64,000 nt of DNA from Aestuariispira insulae (GCF_003385955.1 NZ_QRDW01000001.1:935854-999853), one strand, 5' to 3'. Positions 7,774 to 17,114 are shown, counted from the first letter of the stretch. The notes: generated from the sequence alone by a model not told the origin. A program made the numbers and translations.

Positions 7774-10155
7774 TCAAGGTTTTTCGACAAAGGCGGCCAC
7801 AACCTTCTTCGTACCCGCCTTGTCAAACTGAATGGTCAGATGGTCCCCGTCAATGGAGACCACATCGCCCATGCCAAACTTCTGGTGAAAACAGCGGTCG
7901 CCCACCTTGAACGGATTGACCGGTGCCGGTTTGCGGGTGGCACGGCCTTCCAAGGTCACCGGTTTCTTGCGCGTCTGCATACGCTGCCAGCCAGGGCCGC
8001 CCTGGGTCTGGCGACGCTGGGCACCGTAACCGGCATTGCCATAGCTGCCGCTGTCATAGCCATTGTCAAAGCCGCTGAAACCGTATTGCGAACGTTCTTC
8101 CGCCCGGCCGCCGCCAGATCCGGCATAAAGGCCGCGGTCGGTGCGCTCTTCCAGATGTTCCGGCGAAAGCTCATCAACAAAACGTGACGGGATAGCCGAC
8201 TGCCACTGGCCATGGATGCGCCGGTTGGCGGAAAACAGAATATGCAGCTTCTTCTTCGCCCTTGTCATGCCCACATAGGCCAGACGCCGTTCCTCTTCCA
8301 GGCCTGCCATGCCGCTTTCATCCATGGATCGCTGATGGGGGAACAGCCCTTCTTCCCAGCCGGGCAGAAAGACAAGGTCAAACTCCAGGCCTTTGGCCGC
8401 ATGCAGGGTCATGATGCTGATCATTTCCGCCCCTGCCTCCGCCTGGGCATCCACATCCATCACCAGGCTGACATGCTCCATGAATTCATCGAGATTCTCA
8501 AACTCCTCCATGGCAACCAGTAATTCCTTGAGGTTTTCCAGCTTGCCCGGCGCTTCCGGCTTTTTGGAGTTTTTCCAGAAATCCGTATAGCCGGATTCAT
8601 CGAGCACCGTTTCCGCCAATTCGATATGGCTGACCACTCCGGCCATCTCGCGCCAGCGGCGGAAATCCTCCATGATCCGGCCAAGCGCACGTTTGCCAGC
8701 CGGTTTCAATTCATCCGTTTCCAGCAGGCGCAGTGCTGCCAGCGACAAGGGGCAGTTTTCCAATCGCGCCACCTGATGCATGGCTTGCAGGGTCGTTTTT
8801 CCGACTCCTCTGGTCGGCTTGTTAATAATGCGCTCCAGTGCCAGATCGTCTGCCGGTTGGCGGATCACGCGCAAATAGGCCAGCGCATCGCGGATTTCCT
8901 CGCGCTCGTAAAAGCGCGCGCCGCCGATCACCTTGTAAGGCAGGCCCAGCGTGATCAGCCTTTCCTCAAACTCACGGGTCTGGAAACCGGCCCGGACCAG
9001 GATCGCCATCTCGTTCAGGCTGACTTTCTTTTTCTGGGCAGCCTCGATCTCATCCCCGACAATGCGGGCTTCCTCTTCCCCGTCCCAGACACCATGGACG
9101 GTGACCAATTCGCCGCCTTCCTGATCGGTCCAGAGGGTTTTACCCAGCCGACCCTCATTATTCTGGATCAGTTTTGAAGCCGCGCCCAGGATATGGGAGG
9201 TGGATCGATAGTTCTTTTCCAGCCGGACCACCTGGGCGCCGGGGAAATCCTTCTCGAATTTGAGAATGTTGCCCACCTCGGCCCCGCGCCAGCCATAAAT
9301 CGATTGGTCATCATCGCCGACACAGCAGATATTCTTGTTCTTCTGCGCCAGCAGCCGCAGCCAGAGATATTGAGAAACGTTGGTATCCTGATATTCGTCC
9401 ACCAGGATATAGCGGAACATTTCCTGATATTTCTGCAAGACATCCGGGTGGTTCGTGAAGAGCGTCAGGTTATGCATCAAAAGGTCGCCGAAATCCGCCG
9501 CGTTCAGCGTGGTCAGACGTTCCTGATACTGGCGATAGATCGCAACCGCCCGGCCATTGGCGATGTCGCCCGCCTCGCCCGCACCCACTTTTTCCGGCGG
9601 CAGGCCTTTATCCTTCCAGCGCTGGATCACATGGATCAGCGTACGCGCAGGCCATCTTTTCTCGTCAATATGCTCCGCTTCCATCACTTGCTTGAGCAGG
9701 CGGATCTGGTCATCTGTGTCAAGGATGGTGAAATTGGACTGCAAGCCCACCAATTCCGCGTGCCGTCGCAAAATCTTGGTTGCCAGCGCATGGAAGGTGC
9801 CAAGCCACAAACCTTCCGCCATGGGACCAACCAGATTGGTCACGCGTTCCTGCATTTCGCGAGCGGCCTTGTTGGTGAAGGTCACCACCAGCATTTGGAA
9901 CGGTCGCGCCCGCCCCGATGAGAGAATATTGGCGAGCCTGGTGGTCAGCACCCGTGTCTTACCGGTCCCGGCACCGGCCAGCACCAACAGGGGCCCGTCC
10001 ATATTCTCCACCGCTTCCCGTTGGGCCTCGTTCAACCCCTCCAGGAAACCGGTCGGGCGCGGCGCCCCAAAACGGGACGGCGGCGCAGGCGGCACCGGAC
10101 CATTGGGCAGGTCGGGAAACGGGATATCATCATCGAAATCGAGTGGATCAGACAT
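7774..10155 (-). CDS. uvrD: UvrD/PcrA-type DNA helicase II
   Basis: 793 residues, a superfamily 1 3'-5' helicase for nucleotide excision and mismatch repair. Motif Ia region LAGAGTGKTRVLTTR, VDEYQDTN (Walker B), GDDDQSIYGWRGA, NYRSTSHIL, TLHAAKGLEFDLVFLPG and VGMTRAKKKL are all present. The C-terminus (VGDRCFHQKFGMGDVVSIDG) is the Tudor-like tail used by PcrA/UvrD for protein contacts. A longer frame reaches 10227, but the ATG at 10155 (MSDPLDFDDDIPFPD) begins with the acidic leader usual in alphaproteobacterial members. A 101-base gap separates it from the upstream ClC gene. Confidence 0.95.
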   Translation of the reverse strand: MSDPLDFDDDIPFPDLPNGPVPPAPPSRFGAPRPTGFLEGLNEAQREAVENMDGPLLVLAGAGTGKTRVLTTRLANILSSGRARPFQMLVVTFTNKAAREMQERVTNLVGPMAEGLWLGTFHALATKILRRHAELVGLQSNFTILDTDDQIRLLKQVMEAEHIDEKRWPARTLIHVIQRWKDKGLPPEKVGAGEAGDIANGRAVAIYRQYQERLTTLNAADFGDLLMHNLTLFTNHPDVLQKYQEMFRYILVDEYQDTNVSQYLWLRLLAQKNKNICCVGDDDQSIYGWRGAEVGNILKFEKDFPGAQVVRLEKNYRSTSHILGAASKLIQNNEGRLGKTLWTDQEGGELVTVHGVWDGEEEARIVGDEIEAAQKKKVSLNEMAILVRAGFQTREFEERLITLGLPYKVIGGARFYEREEIRDALAYLRVIRQPADDLALERIINKPTRGVGKTTLQAMHQVARLENCPLSLAALRLLETDELKPAGKRALGRIMEDFRRWREMAGVVSHIELAETVLDESGYTDFWKNSKKPEAPGKLENLKELLVAMEEFENLDEFMEHVSLVMDVDAQAEAGAEMISIMTLHAAKGLEFDLVFLPGWEEGLFPHQRSMDESGMAGLEEERRLAYVGMTRAKKKLHILFSANRRIHGQWQSAIPSRFVDELSPEHLEERTDRGLYAGSGGGRAEERSQYGFSGFDNGYDSGSYGNAGYGAQRRQTQGGPGWQRMQTRKKPVTLEGRATRKPAPVNPFKVGDRCFHQKFGMGDVVSIDGDHLTIQFDKAGTKKVVAAFVEKP

Positions 10156-10256
10156 AAGGGCACTATATAGAGTTACAGGAACAAAGCCAGCACAAGCTGG
10201 CAGATTCGGGCCGTTTGGCCAATGCAAAAAAAGCCCGGATCCGCCATCGAAGTCGG

Positions 10257-12023
10257 TTATAGACGTTCCGACGCCCTGGTTTCCAGCACCGCGTGATGAT
10301 AGGCCGCCATAATGTCACGTTCATGAAGCACACCGACCAGCCGTTTGCTTTCTTTATTGTCGACCACGGCAACATGTTCCTCGCCACAGGTTTCCAGCAG
10401 GGTCATGGCGTTTTCCATATCCTCATCGATGGCAATCACCGGCGGGTTCATCCGCGCCACATCCTGTGCCTTGACGATCTCATCCTTGCTGTGGTCGAAG
10501 GCGGCATCTGAGAGGTCCTGCAGCATAATGGTCCCGAGCAAAGTATGCTTCTCATCCACCAGGAAAATCTCGCCATAGCGGCATTGCATCAGTTTTTGCC
10601 GGATCTCATTGATCGGCGCATCCGGTGAAATGGTGATGAAATCATGCCGCATCACGGACCGGGTTCGCCTGGAACGCATGATGCGGCTCTCACGCCCGCC
10701 GGAGAGATTGACCCCCCATTGCTTGAGCTGCCAATGGAAGAAGGAGTGCCCCAGCCCCTGGATCACGATCTGGGATGCAATAACGGTCGAAATCATCACC
10801 GCGACGGTAAGCGTATAATCCCCCGTCAGCTCAAACACCATGAGGATCGTGGAAATCGGTGCCCCCAACACAGCCCCCGCCACCGCGCCCATGCCGACGA
10901 TCGTATAGGCGCCGTGCCCGGATGACAGCGTTGGGAACACCTCGGTTGCAATCAAACCAAAGGCACCGCCAACCATCGCCCCCAGAAACAGGGACGGGGA
11001 AAAAACGCCGCCGCCGAACCCACTGCCCAAAGTAATGGCCGTGGCGGCGGTCTTGACCACCACCAATGTGATCAGCAGGGCCAGGGTCAATTCTTCATTC
11101 AAAGCTTGGTCGGTTGCTTCATAGCCCACCCCCAAGACCTGCGGGAACAACAGGGCGATCATACCCACCGCCAAACCACCCAGCGCAGGACGCCCCCATT
11201 TGGGCACCGGCACCATGACCATGGTTTTCTTGACCACCCCAACCGACCAAATGAAAGAGGCCGCCACCACAGCGCTGACAATCCCGAGGATCGCGAAGGC
11301 GGGGAATTCCCAAAAGGAAGCGATCGCATGTTCCGGAATCACAAAGGCCGTCACATCGCCATAATAGGCGCGGCTGACCAATGTCCCCGCCACGGCGGAG
11401 ATGACCACCGGCGTGAAGCTGGCTATGGCATAGTTGCCGGTAACCACTTCCAGGGCGAAAAAGATCCCCGCGAAAGGCGCATTGAAAGAGGCCGCAACCC
11501 CAGCCGCCACACCACAGCCCAGCAGGGTCTGGCCCATGGACCGGCCCATTTTCATCTGCTCAGAGATAAAGGATGTGAAGCTTGCCGCCAGATGCACCAC
11601 CGGTCCTTCACGACCGGCCGAACCGCCAAAGCCCAGGGTAAGCGCGCTGACCAAAGCCGCGCCCAGACCTGTTCGTAGGCGCATCCGCCCGCCTCTGAGC
11701 GCGCTATTTCGGATCACATCAGCAACACCATGGGGCCTGCGCCCAGGCATGAAAAAGAAGGTGATGGTGCCCACCAGCAGCCCACCGAGCGCCGGCGCCA
11801 GCATGACCTGCCACCAGGGCACATGATCGCGAATATGACTAGCCAAGCGCTCATCTCCATACCCATAGATGAATTCCTGGATCAAAGAGATCGCTTCCCG
11901 AAAAAGAATGGCCGCGCCACCGCCCATCAAACCAACTGCGATCGCGACAATCGCAAGCACGACTTGCTCATGGCGTAATACCCGGCGGATGTTTCGCAAT
12001 AATTCACGAAAGGATGTTTTCAT
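10257..12023 (-). CDS. ClC family chloride channel/antiporter with CBS pair
   Basis: 588 residues: a ClC membrane domain (about 20-430) and two C-terminal CBS domains (about 455-575) that may bind nucleotide. The gating Glu is E139 in GSAGREGP, and the chloride-site loop GSGFGGGVFSPSLF is present. Two positions differ from E. coli ClC. The GSGIP loop is replaced by PHGV (97-100). The residue matching the inner proton Glu (E203 in E. coli) is Val193 in FNAPFAGIFFALEVV. Val at this site is typical of true chloride channels, although some bacterial antiporters also lack the Glu. The transport mode is therefore open. Confidence 0.92.
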   Translation of the reverse strand: MKTSFRELLRNIRRVLRHEQVVLAIVAIAVGLMGGGAAILFREAISLIQEFIYGYGDERLASHIRDHVPWWQVMLAPALGGLLVGTITFFFMPGRRPHGVADVIRNSALRGGRMRLRTGLGAALVSALTLGFGGSAGREGPVVHLAASFTSFISEQMKMGRSMGQTLLGCGVAAGVAASFNAPFAGIFFALEVVTGNYAIASFTPVVISAVAGTLVSRAYYGDVTAFVIPEHAIASFWEFPAFAILGIVSAVVAASFIWSVGVVKKTMVMVPVPKWGRPALGGLAVGMIALLFPQVLGVGYEATDQALNEELTLALLITLVVVKTAATAITLGSGFGGGVFSPSLFLGAMVGGAFGLIATEVFPTLSSGHGAYTIVGMGAVAGAVLGAPISTILMVFELTGDYTLTVAVMISTVIASQIVIQGLGHSFFHWQLKQWGVNLSGGRESRIMRSRRTRSVMRHDFITISPDAPINEIRQKLMQCRYGEIFLVDEKHTLLGTIMLQDLSDAAFDHSKDEIVKAQDVARMNPPVIAIDEDMENAMTLLETCGEEHVAVVDNKESKRLVGVLHERDIMAAYHHAVLETRASERL

Positions 12024-12110
12024 TCTAATGACTATCTCCGGGTGACCATTTCCGGGCCTTGAAACTGCAGCCGCCCCGCCCCTTTCCCGGCAACGCTACC
12101 ATACCCGTCA

Positions 12111-13154
12111 TCAGTTTACCGTCGCTTTGAGCATATCCTGGGATATGACCTGGTTTCGTCCGTTTCCTTTCGCCTGATACAGGCACCGGTCAACACGCTC
12201 GACAAAGCCGCTCAACCGCTCACCGGGATCAAAAATTCCGACCCCGACCGAGATTGTGATCCTGCCATAATCCTCGGATGATTGCTTGGAGCGCAAAACC
12301 TTATCCGCCACGGTCCCGCGGATCTGGTCGCAGAGCTGGATAGCATCTTCCAGCTCCGTCTGTGGCAGCATCAGCACAAATTCCTCTCCGCCATACCGGG
12401 CAGCCAGATCCCGCCCTTTAATGTTTTTGGACAGCATATCCGCCACCAGCTTCAAAACACGATCCCCCACCGGATGGCCATATTTGTCATTGAACAGCTT
12501 GAAATGATCGATATCCACGAAAGCCAGACACAGGGATGCCCCGCTTTCCATCGCATGCATCGCTTCATTACGGAGCGACATATCAAATTGTTTTCTGTTG
12601 GCAATGCCGGTCAGGGGATCCGTTAATGCCTCTTTTTGCACTGATTCAACTTTTTCCCGCAGAGAATGGATCTCTGAGCTGGTCTCTTCCAGTTTGGCCC
12701 TCAATCGCTGGTTATTGTGATATGCTTTTTTGCTTTCTTCCAGCAAGGTCTCCATGATGTTTCGGAGATTCTTCAAACCTTCCGGCTGCGTCAATTCCCC
12801 CATATTCGATTTCAGCGAAACATCAAACTCGGCAGTGCCGTCCGCCACATCATCAATCCATTGGATAACCCTGCCCACTTCATGTTCCAGCCGCATGCCC
12901 GCGTCCTGGATCACCAAACCGTCATCCATATGACTGAAATATCGACCATATAATTCGGCGCACAAATCTTCGGTCAACACGCGCTTGTTGCTGATCAGGA
13001 CATCCATCATTTGGCGCAGGCCAGGCACGCTGTTGCTGACATACCCATACCAGACGGCATAGTTGATCGGTGTCGGGGGTATTTCATACTCAGTCATCCG
13101 CGCCAGCGCTTCTTGAGAAAAGGATTGGCTCTGCAACTGAAAATCGCCCGACAT
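12111..13154 (-). CDS. GGDEF diguanylate cyclase with N-terminal sensor region
   Basis: 347 residues. The C-terminal GGDEF domain (about 180-340) has the active-site sequence GGEEF in AARYGGEEFVLMLP and the NRKQFD and DIDHFKLFND motifs, so it should make cyclic di-GMP. No RxxD inhibitory site is seen at the usual place before GGEEF. The N-terminal 120 residues (ALARMTEYEIPPTPINYAVWY onward) are a conserved helical module found with GGDEF in related bacteria. They are followed by a coiled coil (about 145-180), which would support dimerisation. No membrane segment is seen. The ATG at 13154 is preferred to an upstream ATG at 13211 because a GGGGAG site lies before it. Confidence 0.88.
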   Translation of the reverse strand: MSGDFQLQSQSFSQEALARMTEYEIPPTPINYAVWYGYVSNSVPGLRQMMDVLISNKRVLTEDLCAELYGRYFSHMDDGLVIQDAGMRLEHEVGRVIQWIDDVADGTAEFDVSLKSNMGELTQPEGLKNLRNIMETLLEESKKAYHNNQRLRAKLEETSSEIHSLREKVESVQKEALTDPLTGIANRKQFDMSLRNEAMHAMESGASLCLAFVDIDHFKLFNDKYGHPVGDRVLKLVADMLSKNIKGRDLAARYGGEEFVLMLPQTELEDAIQLCDQIRGTVADKVLRSKQSSEDYGRITISVGVGIFDPGERLSGFVERVDRCLYQAKGNGRNQVISQDMLKATVN

Positions 13155-13647
13155 ATCCAACGCTGCTCCCCGTAACAACCTGCTGAAACCATACCGGTAT
13201 CCAACACGCAACTCGCAGACTTTTTCAGCGCCGTTACGGTCAAACCGACTTTATATGAAATTTTCTCTAAATTTAGTCCTTAATTATCGGATCAATATAC
13301 AAAAAGCCAGTGTCAAATCTCTGCCGCCAACACGCGATCAGTCCTGTTTCCGGAGAATGATCCCCCGGGACCCGAATGGGGAGAAATCTGTGAGCGGTAG
13401 AGACATTTTTGCAACACCATCTAAAACCTTACGGAAATCAGGCCCCTCCGGGTTAGGCTACTGTTAACCTCCGCAATAGTATGCTGATACAAACACGCAA
13501 CAGGGACATACAGGGACATTAAGAACTTGCAGCTTTTCGAATCTAACCTTAATACCTCAATTTGAGTGTGGTGTCTTATGGATTGCGGCCACCCATTCAC
13601 TGGTCAGGTAAGGGGCATTATGGGTAACGGGAACGGAAATTGTGTTG
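13155..13647. other. Divergent intergenic region between GGDEF gene and mlaA
   Basis: About 490 bases with no gene I can support. The half next to the GGDEF gene is AT-rich (around 13250-13320) and probably carries its promoter. The half next to mlaA contains a GGTTA/TAACC inverted repeat (13451-13455 and 13465-13469) and a 10-base direct tandem repeat of ACAGGGACAT (13500-13519). The short open frame 13255-13467 has no ribosome site or recognisable sequence and is not called. The mlaA transcript may have a long 5' leader. Confidence 0.5.
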
Positions 13648-14514
13648 ATGAATTCTGTATTAAATAAACCGGCATCAAAGATCGGTCAGCTTGCAGCTGC
13701 TGCGATTCTGGCGCTGGGCCTTTCTGGCTGCGCGACGCCTCCGACAGATCCTGAAGCGTTGAAGGCCTATGAAGAGGCGAATGATCCTCTGGAGCCTTTC
13801 AACCGGGCTATGTTTGGCTTGAACAATACGATCGATACCATTGCTGTAAAGCCGACAGCATCGGCCTATGACAAGGTCATGCCCGAATTCATCAAAAACA
13901 TGGTCACCAATTTCCTGACCAACCTGAAACAGCCGGTGATCGCCGCCAACTCCCTGCTTCAAGGCAATCCTGAAGCCATGGGCGACAGCCTCGGCCGCTT
14001 CTTCTTCAATACTTTAGCCGGCGCGGGAGGTCTGTTCGATCCTGCCAGCGGTGCCGGTGTCCCGAAACATCAAGAAGATTTCGGCCAGACGCTTGCCGTC
14101 TGGGGAGTCGAAGAAGGCGCCTACCTTGTGCTGCCGATCTTCGGGCCGACCACAGTTCGCGATGGCGCAGGCCGCCTTGTCGATTATGCCGCTGATCCGG
14201 TCAATTACTGGATCCGCCACAATGACCGGGATTCCCTGGTAACCGCACGCGCCGGTGCAGAATTCATGGATTTCCGAGCCCGCAATCTGGATGAGATTGA
14301 TCGGCTGGAAGAAACCTCCATCGATTTCTATGCGACCATTCGCAGTATTTATCGCCAGCAGCGCCGTCAGTTGATTAACAACGAAGAGTTGGATCTCCAG
14401 GATCCTGAACTTGGCACCCAGGGTACAGATCTGAGCATTGACGAAGATCTATATGACGATCCCGCAAGCGACGAATCGCTCTCTGCAGCAGATGCGCCGG
14501 AAAATGCAGGCTGA
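13648..14514 (+). CDS. mlaA: MlaA (VacJ) outer-membrane lipoprotein
   Basis: 288 residues. The signal peptide ends in a lipobox LSGC (about residue 28), so it is a lipoprotein. The body carries the MlaA hallmarks NDPLEPFNRAMFGLNN, PVIAANSLLQGNPEAMGDSLGRFFFNT, GVPKHQEDFGQTLAVWGV and LPIFGPTTVRDG. It should sit as a ring in the outer membrane and pass mislocalised phospholipids to the MlaFEDBC system. A disordered acidic C-terminal tail of about 50 residues follows the conserved domain. Tandem GTG/TTG/ATG codons at 13642-13650 make the start ambiguous; the ATG is chosen. No mlaC or mlaD lies nearby. Confidence 0.93.
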   Translation: MNSVLNKPASKIGQLAAAAILALGLSGCATPPTDPEALKAYEEANDPLEPFNRAMFGLNNTIDTIAVKPTASAYDKVMPEFIKNMVTNFLTNLKQPVIAANSLLQGNPEAMGDSLGRFFFNTLAGAGGLFDPASGAGVPKHQEDFGQTLAVWGVEEGAYLVLPIFGPTTVRDGAGRLVDYAADPVNYWIRHNDRDSLVTARAGAEFMDFRARNLDEIDRLEETSIDFYATIRSIYRQQRRQLINNEELDLQDPELGTQGTDLSIDEDLYDDPASDESLSAADAPENAG

Positions 14515-14550
14515 CCCAGCGCCAACCATCGAGATTTAGAAAACATCCAA

Positions 14551-14586
14551 AGGAGCAAGCCTTATCGCTTGCTCCTTTTTATTTTG
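14551..14586 (+). terminator. Rho-independent terminator after mlaA
   Basis: A perfect 10-bp stem (AGGAGCAAGC at 14551-14560 with GCTTGCTCCT at 14567-14576), a six-base loop, and a TTTTATTTT tract. It lies just before the convergent TIGR02444 gene stop at 14598 and may also slow transcription from that side. Confidence 0.92.
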
Positions 14587-14597
14587 AACCGTCCCCT

Positions 14598-15116
14598 CTA
14601 AATCGCGGCCTGAACCAGGGTTTCAAAATAGCCGCGCTCTTCCCCGCCAACCCGGATGGCTGCAGCTGACGCATAGCGGCTTAGATTGCCCCTGATCACC
14701 CCTGCCCGGTCCGCTAGCCTGGCATCCTTGCCAGGCAATTCCTCAAGCGCCTGAAACAGCATATCCTGCTGCATGCGTTCCGTGGCCAATTCCAATTCCT
14801 TAATTCCCTGGCGGACCCTTTCCGCGTCGTCACGATCAATACCCGCCACCGGCTCTTTGAGGCTTTGACGCAATTGCCGCAGAGGCAAAACCGCCTGCAA
14901 ATGCCAGCCGCTGGAAAGGCCTACCAGTTTTTGCATGCTTTCCTTTTGCAGACTAACCCCCTTGGTTCCCAACCAAACGCAGAGCAAAATCAGGTTCACA
15001 TCAAGGCCCCGGCTGTTTTGCAGCGCCAGCAATGTTTCCTCAACGCGGACCTTGCCATAGAAATCGAGCGAGAAGGCCCAGAATGGATGACTGGGCTTAT
15101 CCTGAAAAAACGTCAT
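14598..15116 (-). CDS. TIGR02444 family protein (DUF2390)
   Basis: 172 residues resembling the TIGR02444 family of uncharacterised proteobacterial proteins: HPFWAFSLDFYGKVRVEETLLALQ, then LDVNLILLCVWLG, are the diagnostic N-terminal blocks. It is all helical by appearance, with no membrane segment. The ATG at 15116 overlaps the TGA of the phosphofructokinase gene as ATGA, so translation is coupled. The longer frame to 15140 would run into that gene without a reason. The function is unknown, and the link to glycolysis rests only on this overlap. Confidence 0.82.
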   Translation of the reverse strand: MTFFQDKPSHPFWAFSLDFYGKVRVEETLLALQNSRGLDVNLILLCVWLGTKGVSLQKESMQKLVGLSSGWHLQAVLPLRQLRQSLKEPVAGIDRDDAERVRQGIKELELATERMQQDMLFQALEELPGKDARLADRAGVIRGNLSRYASAAAIRVGGEERGYFETLVQAAI

Positions 15117-16210
15117 GCCTCTTTCCCATCCCCAAAACAAATGCCAAGACCGCGCGCTGTAGACACCAACGGCCCTGCAACATCAACATTGGCAAAGGCA
15201 GCAATCGCATCCCTGATCGGCAATTCCGTCACCTGACGGTTGACCCAGGCGACCATATGGCCCGCCTTTCCTTGGGCGAGAAGATCAACCGCGCGCACCC
15301 CAAAGACGCTCGCCATAAGACGATCCCGGGGGGTCGGCACACCGCCGCGCTGAATATGCCCCAGAACGGTCACCCGGACTTCCGCCCCGGTCCGCTGGGC
15401 AATTTCCTGTCCGACCCAATGGCCGACCCCGCCATAACGGACCTGCCCGTCTTCCATGGTACGCGTCACCTGATGGGATGCCGGTCCGGGGGTCGCCTCC
15501 GCCACTACAACGAGCGCAAAATTCCGGCCCCGGTCATAAATCCCCCGGATATGGGTTGCGACATTCTCAAGGTCATAGGATATTTCCGGGATCAGGATCA
15601 CGTCGGCCCCGCCGGCAATCCCTGCATTCAAGGCGATATGCCCTGCATCCCGCCCCATTACTTCCAAGACCATAACGCGGTCATGGCTGGCTGCCGTAGG
15701 CTGCAATTTGTCCAATGCATCCGTTGCCACCTGCATCGCGGTATCATAGCCTACCGCCACCTCAGTCGCGCCAATATCGTTATCTATCGTTTTCGGAATA
15801 CAGACCAGCGGGATACCGCCCTTCTCAGCGAGTTTTAGCAAAATTGCCTGGCTGCCATCACCGCCAACACCTATCAGAGCATCCAGCCCGGCCAGCTGAA
15901 ACCCCTCGATCAATTCGTCCGACCGATCAGATGTCGATCCATCTTCCATGGGATAAGCGAAGGGATCACCTTTATTCGTGGTCCCCAAAATCGTCCCGGC
16001 CTGACGTAAAAGCGCCCCGTTAAACATACCAGGACGCAAGCGTCGAAGCAGCGGTGGCCGCGCGTAAAGCCCATGGGTACCTTTTTCAATACCATAGACT
16101 TCCCAGCCATAACCGCCTTCCGCGCGCTTGACCACAGCCCGCAATATTGCATTTAACCCGGCGCAATCGCCGCCACTGGTCAAAATCCCGATTTTCTTTA
16201 TTTTTTTCAT
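15113..16210 (-). CDS. 6-phosphofructokinase (group III, probably ATP-type)
   Basis: 365 residues of the PFK-A superfamily, which phosphorylates fructose 6-phosphate to the 1,6-bisphosphate. GILTSGGDCAGLNA (nucleotide loop), GVGGDGSQ (116-120), IPKTIDNDI (139-145), MGRDAGHIAL and GHIQRGG are visible. The Gly after GGD (G104 in E. coli) indicates ATP as donor. The Lys in PKTIDND (the 124 position in E. coli) is the residue found in PPi-dependent and mixed group III enzymes. So ATP is the likely donor, with some doubt. The ATG at 16210 begins MKKIKKIGILTSGG. It is translationally coupled to the TIGR02444 gene. Confidence 0.88.
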   Translation of the reverse strand: MKKIKKIGILTSGGDCAGLNAILRAVVKRAEGGYGWEVYGIEKGTHGLYARPPLLRRLRPGMFNGALLRQAGTILGTTNKGDPFAYPMEDGSTSDRSDELIEGFQLAGLDALIGVGGDGSQAILLKLAEKGGIPLVCIPKTIDNDIGATEVAVGYDTAMQVATDALDKLQPTAASHDRVMVLEVMGRDAGHIALNAGIAGGADVILIPEISYDLENVATHIRGIYDRGRNFALVVVAEATPGPASHQVTRTMEDGQVRYGGVGHWVGQEIAQRTGAEVRVTVLGHIQRGGVPTPRDRLMASVFGVRAVDLLAQGKAGHMVAWVNRQVTELPIRDAIAAFANVDVAGPLVSTARGLGICFGDGKEA

Positions 16211-16336
16211 AAACTTATGAAATTCCTATCTAAATCACCGCTGATCAGTTATAACACTCTGATCGGCATCATCCCGGCGGGATATGATGGACCGATTCTC
16301 CAACGGTTTTCACATTCTATATAGCAGCAATCGCCC

Positions 16337-16543
16337 ATGGATGAGCAGGAAGAACTGGTCCTTCTTCACCAGATCGAAGAATTAAAATCCGAACATCGGG
16401 ATCTGGACGATGTCATTGACCGACTGACGGAACGCATTCCCTATGACCAATTGCAGATGCAGCGGCTCAAAAAACGTAAGCTAGCGATCAAGGATGAGAT
16501 CGCCCGGATAGAAGCCTTGCTGATTCCCGATATCATCGCCTGA
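16337..16543 (+). CDS. DUF465 (YdcH-like) small coiled-coil protein
   Basis: 68 residues forming one charged helical hairpin. LKSEHRDLDDVIDRL and the QMQRLKKRKLAIKDEIARIE block are the DUF465 signature. The role is unknown; such proteins are widespread in Proteobacteria. The gene stands between the divergent pfk gene and purE, 76 bases before the purE start. Confidence 0.85.
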   Translation: MDEQEELVLLHQIEELKSEHRDLDDVIDRLTERIPYDQLQMQRLKKRKLAIKDEIARIEALLIPDIIA

Positions 16544-16560
16544 GTGGCGTTAATCGCCTC

Positions 16561-16588
16561 TTGCGAAAATAGCCTATATTCCTATACT
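16561..16588 (+). promoter_or_regulatory. Candidate sigma-70 promoter for purEK
   Basis: TTGCGA at 16561-16566 and TATACT at 16583-16588 are separated by 16 bases and lie 31 bases before the purE ATG. Both boxes are close to the housekeeping consensus. It would allow purEK to be expressed independently of the DUF465 gene. A GGCG/CGCC short hairpin just upstream may mark the end of the DUF465 message. Confidence 0.4.
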
Positions 16589-16619
16589 CCCGGCTTTCCG
16601 GCGATCAGGAGCATCCATC

Positions 16620-17114
16620 ATGACCGACAAACCGCAGGTGGGCATCATCATGGGCAGCCAGTCCGACTGGCCGACGATGAAACATGCCGCCGAGACACTT
16701 GAAGCCCTCGGCATCCCCTTTGAGGCGAAGATTGTGTCCGCCCACCGCACGCCTGGCCGACTGGTCGAGTATGCGGAAAGCGCGCGTAACCGCGGCTTGA
16801 AAGTCATTATCGCCGGTGCCGGCGGTGCCGCCCATTTGCCGGGCATGACAGCCGCCATGACCCCCCTGCCGGTTTTCGGCGTTCCGATCGAATCCAAAAC
16901 ATTGAAGGGCCAGGACAGCCTGCTTTCCATCGTCCAGATGCCGGGCGGCGTGCCCGTCGGCACCCTGGCCATCGGCAAGGCCGGTGCCATCAATGCCGCT
17001 TTGCTGGCCGGGTCTGTTCTGGCCTTGAATGACAATGCCATTGCAACCGCCCTGGATGAATGGCGTGCCCGACAGACCGCCTCTGTTGCCGAGGAGCCCA
17101 GCGACGATGCATAA
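16620..17114 (+). CDS. purE: N5-carboxyaminoimidazole ribonucleotide mutase
   Basis: 164 residues, the usual class I PurE length. [13 protein letters not shown] (phosphate loop), [10 protein letters not shown] and [11 protein letters not shown] contain the substrate-binding and catalytic residues, including the conserved His of SAHRTP. It converts N5-CAIR to CAIR in purine synthesis, using the product of the adjacent purK. The ribosome site AGGAG precedes the ATG. The gene overlaps purK by eight bases. Confidence 0.96.
   Translation: MTDKPQVGIIMGSQSDWPTMKHAAETLEALGIPFEAKIVSAHRTPGRLVEYAESARNRGLKVIIAGAGGAAHLPGMTAAMTPLPVFGVPIESKTLKGQDSLLSIVQMPGGVPVGTLAIGKAGAINAALLAGSVLALNDNAIATALDEWRARQTASVAEEPSDDA

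Noticed and set aside
13255-13467. A 70-codon frame in the GGDEF-mlaA gap
   Set aside because: No ribosome site, no family, and AT-rich noncoding-like start.
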